A stretch of DNA of 64,000 nt from an uncultured Collinsella sp. GTDB lineage: Bacteria; Actinomycetota; Coriobacteriia; Coriobacteriales; Coriobacteriaceae. Below, piece by piece: positions 58,819 to 64,000 of this stretch. The translations under genes were made by a program, and so were the position numbers. Each line of letters begins with the position of its first letter. Positions within the stretch are counted from its first letter, which is position 1. Where the stretch lies: positions 1 to 64,000 of the forward strand of contig CABUSV010000001.1 in the NCBI GenBank assembly GCA_902494345.1, read 5' to 3'. Below the pieces are notes generated by a model, which was given only the letters and a program-made list of their open reading frames with translations, did no database searches and was not told where the DNA came from.

Positions 58819-60623
58819 AGCTCAACAACCCCACTGTCAGCGACAACACCGAAAGCGGAGCACTCAATATGGTCAAGCTCACTATCGATAATTGCGAGGT
58901 CGTGGTACCCGAGCACACCACGATCCTGGACGCGGCCAAGTCCGTCGGTATCCAGATTCCCACCCTGTGCTACCTGCGCGATCTAAACGAGATCGGCGGC
59001 TGCCGCGTGTGCGTGGTCGAAGTCGAGGGCTGCGATCAGCTGGTTGCCGCCTGCAACAACTACGTGCTCGACGGCATGGTGGTCCACACCAACAGCCCCA
59101 AGGCTCGCGAGGCCCGTCGCACCAACGTGCAGCTGCTGCTGTCCCAGCACGATTCGCAGTGCACGAGCTGCGTGCGCAGCGGCAACTGCAACCTGCAGAC
59201 CATTGCCAACGACCTGGGCATTTTCTATCTGCCGTTTCAAAGGCATTTGGCGGGCGAGGGCTGGGATTTCGATTTCCCCATCATCCGCGAAAACGACAAG
59301 TGCATTAAATGCATGCGCTGCATCAAGGTGTGCGAGAGCGTACAGGGCCTAGGGATTTGGGACCTGACCAACCGCGCCACGCATACCGCCGTGGGCACCC
59401 GCGGGCGCGTGCCGATCGGCAAGACCGATTGCGTCGCGTGCGGCCAGTGCATTACGCATTGCCCGACGGGCGCGCTGCGCGAGCGCGACGACACCGAGAC
59501 CGTGTTTGACGCGCTCGCTAATCCCGACAAGATCGTGCTGGTGCAGATCGCGCCTGCCGTTCGCAGCGCCTGGGGCGAGGAACTCGGCATTCCGCGCGAG
59601 GAGGCAACCGTCGAGCGTCTGGCTTGCGCGCTGCGCCGCGTGGGCTTTGAGTACGTGTTCGATACCGATTTCTCGGCCGACCTCACCATTATGGAGGAGG
59701 GCTCCGAGCTGCTCGAGCGCCTGGGCGCCGCCGCTAAGGGTGAGGGCGACAGCCGCGGCTGGCCCATGTTTACGAGCTGCTGCCCGGGCTGGGTGCGCTT
59801 TGTGAAGGCACGTTACCCCGAGTTTGTCGACAGCCTGTCCACGTCCAAGTCGCCGCAGCAGATGTTCGGCGCTATTGCCAAGACCTACTACGCCAAGGCG
59901 CTGAGCGTGGAGCCAGAGCGCCTGTTCGTGGTGTCCGTGATGCCGTGCACGGCCAAGAAGGCCGAGTGCGCGCTGCCGAGCATGGTGGGCGAGGGCGGCG
60001 CGCCCGACGTAGATGTTGCGCTGACGGTGCGCGAGATGGTGCGCATGATCCGCGCGAGCCACGTGGGCGTGGACACGCTGGTCGAGGAGCCGCTCGACAC
60101 GCCGCTGGGCTTTGGCACGGGCGCGGGTGTGATCTTTGGCGCCACGGGCGGTGTGATGGAGGCTGCTGTGCGCTCGGCTTACTACCTGGTGACGGGCAAG
60201 AACCCCGATGCGGATTTCTTTACCGACGTGCGTGGACTCGACGGCTGGAAGGAAGCCGTCGCCGATATCGATGGCACTAAGGTGCGTGTTGCCGTGGCGC
60301 ACGGGCTGGGCAACGCTGCCCGCCTGCTCGACGCGATTCGCGACGGCCGTGTGAGCTATGACTTCGTTGAGGTTATGGCATGCCCGGGCGGCTGCGTCGG
60401 TGGCGGCGGTCAGCCCATCCACGACGGCTGCGAGCTGGCGGCCGAGCGCGGCCAGGTGCTCTGGGGCCTCGATGCGAACGCCGAGATTCGCTTCTCGCAT
60501 GAGAATCCCGATGTCCAGGCGTGCTATAGCGAGTTCTTGGGTGCGCCGCTCTCGCCGCTGGCCGAGGAATTGCTGCATACCGATCATCACGCATGGACGA
60601 TGCCTAACGAGGGGACGTGCTAG
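58812..60623 (+). CDS. [FeFe] hydrogenase, multi-cluster (HydA-type)
   Basis: A 603-residue hydrogenase. The N-terminus has a 2Fe-2S ferredoxin domain (CYLRDLNEIGGCRVC), a His-Cys4 cluster (HDSQCTSCVRSGNC) and two 4Fe-4S motifs (CIKCMRCIKVC, CVACGQCITHCP). The H-cluster motifs are complete: L1 FTSCCPGWV at about 320-328, L2 VMPCTAKKAE and L3 MACPGGCVGGGGQP. It can evolve or take up H2 in the cytosol. With the fused oxidoreductase just upstream it resembles NADH-linked group A hydrogenases. The ATG at 58812 overlaps the previous stop; ATG 58869 is an alternative. Maturases HydEFG are not in the window. Confidence 0.94.
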   Translation: MVELNNPTVSDNTESGALNMVKLTIDNCEVVVPEHTTILDAAKSVGIQIPTLCYLRDLNEIGGCRVCVVEVEGCDQLVAACNNYVLDGMVVHTNSPKAREARRTNVQLLLSQHDSQCTSCVRSGNCNLQTIANDLGIFYLPFQRHLAGEGWDFDFPIIRENDKCIKCMRCIKVCESVQGLGIWDLTNRATHTAVGTRGRVPIGKTDCVACGQCITHCPTGALRERDDTETVFDALANPDKIVLVQIAPAVRSAWGEELGIPREEATVERLACALRRVGFEYVFDTDFSADLTIMEEGSELLERLGAAAKGEGDSRGWPMFTSCCPGWVRFVKARYPEFVDSLSTSKSPQQMFGAIAKTYYAKALSVEPERLFVVSVMPCTAKKAECALPSMVGEGGAPDVDVALTVREMVRMIRASHVGVDTLVEEPLDTPLGFGTGAGVIFGATGGVMEAAVRSAYYLVTGKNPDADFFTDVRGLDGWKEAVADIDGTKVRVAVAHGLGNAARLLDAIRDGRVSYDFVEVMACPGGCVGGGGQPIHDGCELAAERGQVLWGLDANAEIRFSHENPDVQACYSEFLGAPLSPLAEELLHTDHHAWTMPNEGTC

Positions 60624-60625
60624 CG

Positions 60626-61681
60626 ATGCGCGCGTTTGATGTTGAGATGTCGCGCCGGGGGTTTGCCTCGGCGCTCGCCATGGGCACCCTGTCGCTTGCG
60701 CTCGCGGGCTGTGGCGGCGGGGCTGCCGGTGTCGGGTCCGCCGCGGGCTCGGCTGCCACGGACGGCGCCGGTGCTGCCGCAGAGCCGGTCGAGGTACACG
60801 TCGCCTCGCTCAAGGGGCCGACGTCGATTGGCCTGGTGCAGTTTATGGACCAGGCGGCCGACGGTGCCACGGACAATGAGTTCGACTTTGCGATCAACAC
60901 TGCCGCCGACGAGATTGTGCCCAAGGTCATTCAGGGCGATATCGATATCGCCCTGGTGCCCGCCAACGTGGCGAGCGTGCTCTACAACAAGACTGAGGGT
61001 GCGGTGCAGGTCATCGACATCAACACGCTGGGCGTGCTGAACGTTGTGACGGGCGACGCGAGTGTGGCCTCGTTTGGCGATCTGGCGGGCCATACTGTCT
61101 ATATGACGGGCAAGGGCACCACGCCGGAGTACGTCATGAACTACCTGTTGGAGCGCGCGGGCCTGACCGGCCAGGTTACGCTCGAGTTTAAGAGCGAGCC
61201 CACCGAGGTGCTGTCGGCGTTGCTTGCCGATCCGTCTGCCGTGGGCGTGCTGCCGGAGCCGTTCAAGACCGCTGCCATCGCAAAGAGCGAAGGCAAGCTG
61301 TCGGCTCCGGTAAGTCTGACCGATGTGTGGGATGAGCTGGCAGGTGACACGGGTTCGCGCCTGCTGACGGGCGTGACCGTGGTGCGCCGTGCCTTTGCCG
61401 AGGAGCATCCCGAGGCCGTGGCGGAATTCCTGAGCTGCCATGCTGCGAGCGTTGAGGCCGTGAACGCGGCGCCGGCGGACTGGGCGCAGGCCGTGGTCGA
61501 TGCGGGCATCGTGGATAACGCCAAGATCGCCGAGAAGGCGATTCCCGGGTGCATGCTTGTCTGCCAGACAGGGAAGGATATGAAGGCCGCGCTCGGTGGG
61601 TACCTGAAGGTGCTGGCCGATGCGGACGCGAGCGCCGTGGGCGGCAAGCTCCCGGCTGATGATTTCTACTACATGGAGTAA
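60626..61681 (+). CDS. ABC transporter substrate-binding lipoprotein (NMT1/TauA-like)
   Basis: A 351-residue lipoprotein. The signal peptide begins with twin Arg (MSRRGFASALAMG) and ends at the lipobox LALAGC, so the mature protein is tethered outside the membrane by Cys at about residue 29. The body has two lobes with the SsuA/NMT1 pattern (AADEIVPKVIQGDIDIALVP, VVRRAFAEEHPEAVAEF). This group feeds sulfonate, nitrate, thiamine-precursor or metal-complex importers; the ligand is unknown. GAGGGGA is ten bases before the ATG at 60626. It follows the hydrogenase by two bases and is probably co-transcribed. Confidence 0.85.
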   Translation: MRAFDVEMSRRGFASALAMGTLSLALAGCGGGAAGVGSAAGSAATDGAGAAAEPVEVHVASLKGPTSIGLVQFMDQAADGATDNEFDFAINTAADEIVPKVIQGDIDIALVPANVASVLYNKTEGAVQVIDINTLGVLNVVTGDASVASFGDLAGHTVYMTGKGTTPEYVMNYLLERAGLTGQVTLEFKSEPTEVLSALLADPSAVGVLPEPFKTAAIAKSEGKLSAPVSLTDVWDELAGDTGSRLLTGVTVVRRAFAEEHPEAVAEFLSCHAASVEAVNAAPADWAQAVVDAGIVDNAKIAEKAIPGCMLVCQTGKDMKAALGGYLKVLADADASAVGGKLPADDFYYME

Positions 61682-61684
61682 CCC

Positions 61685-63061
61685 GTGCGTGCGTTTGCTC
61701 GACAAATGATAGAGCGTATGAAGGCGGTGGCGGCAGCAGGTGCCGTTGCCGCCTTTTGGCTTGCCGTGTGGGTCTTCGTGGCGGCGCTGGTGGCACAGCC
61801 GCTGATTTTGCCGGGTCCGGGTGCTGTTGTGGTGGCGTTGCTGCGGCTGGTATGCGATGGCGGTACCTGGGCGATTTTGGCGGGCTCGGGCGCGCGAATA
61901 TTGGGCGGACTGGTGCTTGCCGCGGTGTGCGGCGGTGTGCTGGCGGGGGCCTCGGTGCGGTCGCGAACGTTTGCCCGCCTGGTGGCTCCGGCGCTGTCGT
62001 TTGTAAAGGCGACACCGGTTGCCTGCGTGGTGGTCCTGCTGCTCATTTGGTTGGGGTCGGCGCGTGTGAGCATCGCGGCGGTCTTTTTGATGGCACTGCC
62101 GGGCGTATATTTCTCGCTGGTCGAGGGCTTGGTGCAAGTGGATAAGCCGCTGGAGCAGATGTTTCGTCTGCATGGCGTGCGGGGCTGGCGACTGTTTTGC
62201 GCCCACACCTGGCGCGAAGTCCTGCCGTTTGTGCTTTCGTGCGCCCGCGCCGTGATTGGCATGAGCTGGAAGGCCGGCGTGGCGGCGGAGCTGATCGGCA
62301 TGGCGGTGGGCACCGTGGGTGAGCGCATCTATCAGGCAAAGCTTTTGATTGAGACGGCTGATCTGCTGGCGTGGACCGTGCTGGTCGTTGCCGCCTCGTG
62401 GGCGTGTGAGCGCGTGCTGGTGTGGCTGCTGCGGGTTTCGGGACCCGTGGCGTGGCGCGCGGCCGTGCGGGCGCATGGGCATGGACTGCGCGGGCGTGCG
62501 GGGGCTGCGAGCGATGGCGCTGCAGCGGAGCTTGCGCTTGCCGTGGGCGATCGCGCGCCCTGGGCGCCGGCGCTGGATGGTCTGGTGCTCAACGTGCCTG
62601 CGGGTGGGCGTATCTGTGTGATGGGCACCTCGGGCGTGGGCAAGTCGACGCTGCTTGCGCTGGCGGCGGGGGAGTGCGCGCCGTGCTCCATGGTGTTTCA
62701 GGATGTGCGCCTGGTAGAGGGCGCCTCGGCTTTGGATAACGTGCTGGTGTGCGCCGACGCGCGCGTGGACGCCTCGAGTGCCGCGGCCCTGTTGCGCCTG
62801 CTGGTGCCGGGGGTCGATGTGCATGCTCGTGTGGCCGAGCTCTCGGGCGGGCAGCGCCGTCGCGTCGAGATTGCCCGAGCCCTGCTGTGTCCGGGCGGCG
62901 CAGTGATTCTGGACGAGCCCTTTACCGGCCTGGATGCCGCCGCGCGCGATGCGACGGCCGAGGTCGTGCTCGACTTGCTCGACGGTCGTATGCTGTTGCT
63001 TGCCACGCACGATGTCGCCGACGCTCAGGCCCTCAATATCTCGGACATCATCACGCTCTAA
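61685..63061 (+). CDS. ABC transporter permease fused to its ATPase
   Basis: A 458-residue chain combining two usually separate proteins. Residues about 1-250 are a TauC/SsuC-type permease with about six hydrophobic segments and a coupling loop (EGLVQVDKPLEQMFRLHGVR). After a variable linker, residues about 290-458 form an ATPase: Walker A MGTSGVGKSTLL, signature LSGGQRRRVEIARALL, Walker B AVILDEPFTGLD, H-loop ATHD. The ATPase is short (about 165 residues). It pairs with the lipoprotein encoded just upstream. The GTG at 61685 follows TGGAG; no stop or frameshift separates the two parts. Confidence 0.88.
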   Translation: MRAFARQMIERMKAVAAAGAVAAFWLAVWVFVAALVAQPLILPGPGAVVVALLRLVCDGGTWAILAGSGARILGGLVLAAVCGGVLAGASVRSRTFARLVAPALSFVKATPVACVVVLLLIWLGSARVSIAAVFLMALPGVYFSLVEGLVQVDKPLEQMFRLHGVRGWRLFCAHTWREVLPFVLSCARAVIGMSWKAGVAAELIGMAVGTVGERIYQAKLLIETADLLAWTVLVVAASWACERVLVWLLRVSGPVAWRAAVRAHGHGLRGRAGAASDGAAAELALAVGDRAPWAPALDGLVLNVPAGGRICVMGTSGVGKSTLLALAAGECAPCSMVFQDVRLVEGASALDNVLVCADARVDASSAAALLRLLVPGVDVHARVAELSGGQRRRVEIARALLCPGGAVILDEPFTGLDAAARDATAEVVLDLLDGRMLLLATHDVADAQALNISDIITL

Positions 63062-63135
63062 ATACTTACTCAGCAACAAAATGATCCGTTTTTTTCTCCG
63101 TCCCCATAGGGTTGGGTATGGTATTCTATCTGCGG

Positions 63136-63164
63136 GGTAATACTTAGGATTACCAAGTAATACC
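63136..63164 (+). promoter_or_regulatory. Operator-like inverted repeat upstream of the antitoxin gene
   Basis: GGTAATACTT and AAGTAATACC (9 of 10 complementary) flank AGGATTACC. Antitoxins of the RelB/DinJ group repress their own promoters, so autoregulation at this site is plausible. Confidence 0.45.
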
Positions 63165-63278
63165 AACGCAGTAGAAACAAACTCCAGATGCGGGCCAATC
63201 GGGTTGCCTTCACAGCCCGTCGCCCAGCCGCGCGGCCCGCATCTATCCGCACTACCGTCGTTTCAAAAAGGAAGCGCC

Positions 63279-63500
63279 ATGGCAGAACACATGACCCCGG
63301 TTGTCGCGAAGGTCTTGCCCGAGGAAAAGGCAGCCTTCGCGGCGGCAACCCAGCTCGTGGGCACCACGCCGTCCAACGCCATCCGCATGTTCATCGCCGC
63401 CTTCAATCGCTGCGGTACCTTCCCGTTCGACATCTCGCCCAACGGGGCCTTTGGTAAAGACTGTCCCCAACAGCTAGTCGTTGAAGAACGTCCCCAATGA
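63279..63500 (+). CDS. RelB/DinJ-like antitoxin, orphan
   Basis: A 73-residue protein. Its first 50 residues fit a ribbon-helix-helix antitoxin of the DinJ type (VVAKVLPEEKAAFAAATQLV, then GTTPSNAIRMFIAAFN and GTFPFDI). After about residue 58 the chain (KDCPQQLVVEERPQ) is encoded by a family-A repeat, which also provides the TGA stop. No toxin gene follows; the next gene is a membrane protease. AAAAGGA is six bases before the ATG. It is probably a remnant of a toxin-antitoxin pair, though it may still bind DNA. Confidence 0.75.
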   Translation: MAEHMTPVVAKVLPEEKAAFAAATQLVGTTPSNAIRMFIAAFNRCGTFPFDISPNGAFGKDCPQQLVVEERPQ

Positions 63501-63533
63501 CTAGTCGTTGGGGACGTTCTTAAATGACTACCT
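63457..63533. repeat. Family-A cluster with head-to-head pair
   Basis: GACTGTCCCC, then GAACGTCCCCAATGACTAG facing CTAGTCGTTGGGGACGTTC. The centre is the palindrome around GACTAGTC. It overlaps the end of the antitoxin gene and stops 18 bases before the next start codon. Confidence 0.85.
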
Positions 63534-63550
63534 GTCGGGAGGAGGTTGGC

Positions 63551-64000
63551 ATGCTCAATGCGATGATTTGGGCGCTTGCCTGTTTTGGCGTTGTCGCTGC
63601 CGATATTGCCCTGAGCGTCGTTTTGTTCTCCGCCCTTGGCGCTGCATCGGTGTTCATGGGTTTTTCGATCGATGACCTCGACATTCAATTGCTCCAGGCC
63701 GTCGCGCAGACGGCATCGTTTTTGATGGCGCTGCTGTGGTGGCGCTATCTGTGGCCGCGTTCGTTTATGGCACGCCGGCAAAGCGAACATCCGCTCGGCG
63801 GGGGAGCGCGTGGGGCGTGGAAGCGTATCGCCTGCGTTATCGTGATCGGCCTGGCCCTGCAGGTGGTCGTTGGCTACGTGACCGACGCCGTGCTGTCGCT
63901 GTTGCCCGAGGCGGCGGCCGACTACAGCGAGCTTGTCGAGGAAACGGGCATGGGCGACACCAGCTATCTCGCCGTCCTGACTACGGTGCTCGGCGCCCCA
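63551..64000 (+). CDS. CPBP-family intramembrane metalloprotease, N-terminal part
   Basis: The reading frame starts at an ATG five bases after GGGAGGAGG and runs 150 codons to the window edge without a stop. Hydrophobic segments lie at about 5-25, 30-50 and 100-118. The late stretch YVTDAVLSLLPEAAADYSEL and LAVLTTVLGAP resembles the lead-in to the EExxxR active motif of CPBP (Abi) proteases, which would lie just outside. The family call rests on this partial match. The upstream family-A repeat ends just before the ribosome site. Confidence 0.6.
   Translation, partial: MLNAMIWALACFGVVAADIALSVVLFSALGAASVFMGFSIDDLDIQLLQAVAQTASFLMALLWWRYLWPRSFMARRQSEHPLGGGARGAWKRIACVIVIGLALQVVVGYVTDAVLSLLPEAAADYSELVEETGMGDTSYLAVLTTVLGAP

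Noticed and set aside
60620..63166. An 848-residue antisense frame across the ABC genes
   Set aside because: Arg/His-rich composition is typical of a reverse-strand shadow, and the plus-strand Walker motifs are clear.

Overview
This is a GC-rich bacterial chromosome segment that reads as an anaerobic gut actinobacterium of the class Coriobacteriia, most like Collinsella. That placement is an inference. It rests on the high GC content, strict SD-led starts, an [FeFe] hydrogenase with H-cluster motifs, PTS-based sugar uptake, rubredoxin and flavin reductase genes, and many intergenic hairpin repeats. I see no phage, conjugative element, rRNA or CRISPR array. Most of the window is housekeeping DNA with short transcription units separated by hairpins.

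Layout. 1-6 kb: adenine deaminase, two HAD (Cof-type) phosphatases, a citrate synthase and an ACT-domain protein. 6-19 kb: a core block with ribosomal protein L31 (long Ala/Lys/Glu tail), secA-prfB, a YitT-type membrane protein, a split transketolase, ftsE-ftsX (FtsE has a long disordered N-terminus) and RNase R. 19-25 kb: a solitary serine recombinase, a VanZ-like protein, then a MurNAc salvage cluster (MurR-like regulator, murQ, murP, mupG). 25-29 kb: an ArsC-like protein, tRNA-Gln(CTG), tRNA-Glu(CTC), a TPR protein, smpB, a flavin reductase and a rubredoxin. 29-38 kb: an Nramp transporter, phosphoglycerate mutase, and the glutamate synthase pair gltB-gltD. 38-48 kb: an unknown protein, an amidohydrolase, a zinc-ribbon membrane protein, a copper operon (copA-copZ-csoR) with a CsoR-type operator, and an FHA protein plus Ser/Thr kinase pair. 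48-57 kb: a DEAD-box helicase, an EFR1-type ferredoxin/flavodoxin, and an alpha-glucoside PTS operon (IIA, frameshifted LicT-type antiterminator, EIICB, GH4 6-phospho-alpha-glucosidase). 57-63 kb: a NuoF-like/GltD-like fusion oxidoreductase, a multi-cluster [FeFe] hydrogenase, and an ABC uptake system whose permease and ATPase are fused. 63-64 kb: an orphan RelB/DinJ-like antitoxin and the start of a CPBP-family membrane protease cut by the window edge.

How the genes work together. Two PTS operons feed central carbon metabolism: MurNAc-containing wall fragments through murP/mupG/murQ, and alpha-glucosides through the 52-57 kb operon. Transketolase and phosphoglycerate mutase lie on the same flow. 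Nitrogen is assimilated by GOGAT. Reducing equivalents can leave as H2 through the NAD(P)H-linked hydrogenase pair. Copper export is switched by CsoR.

The least explained structure lies between the genes. I see five families of short inverted repeats, here called A to E. Families A and B share a GGGGAC-type core carried on different stems and often stand head to head. Families C and E show compensatory stem changes between copies. Several copies supply or touch the stop codons of neighbouring genes. No transposase that could move them is present in the window.
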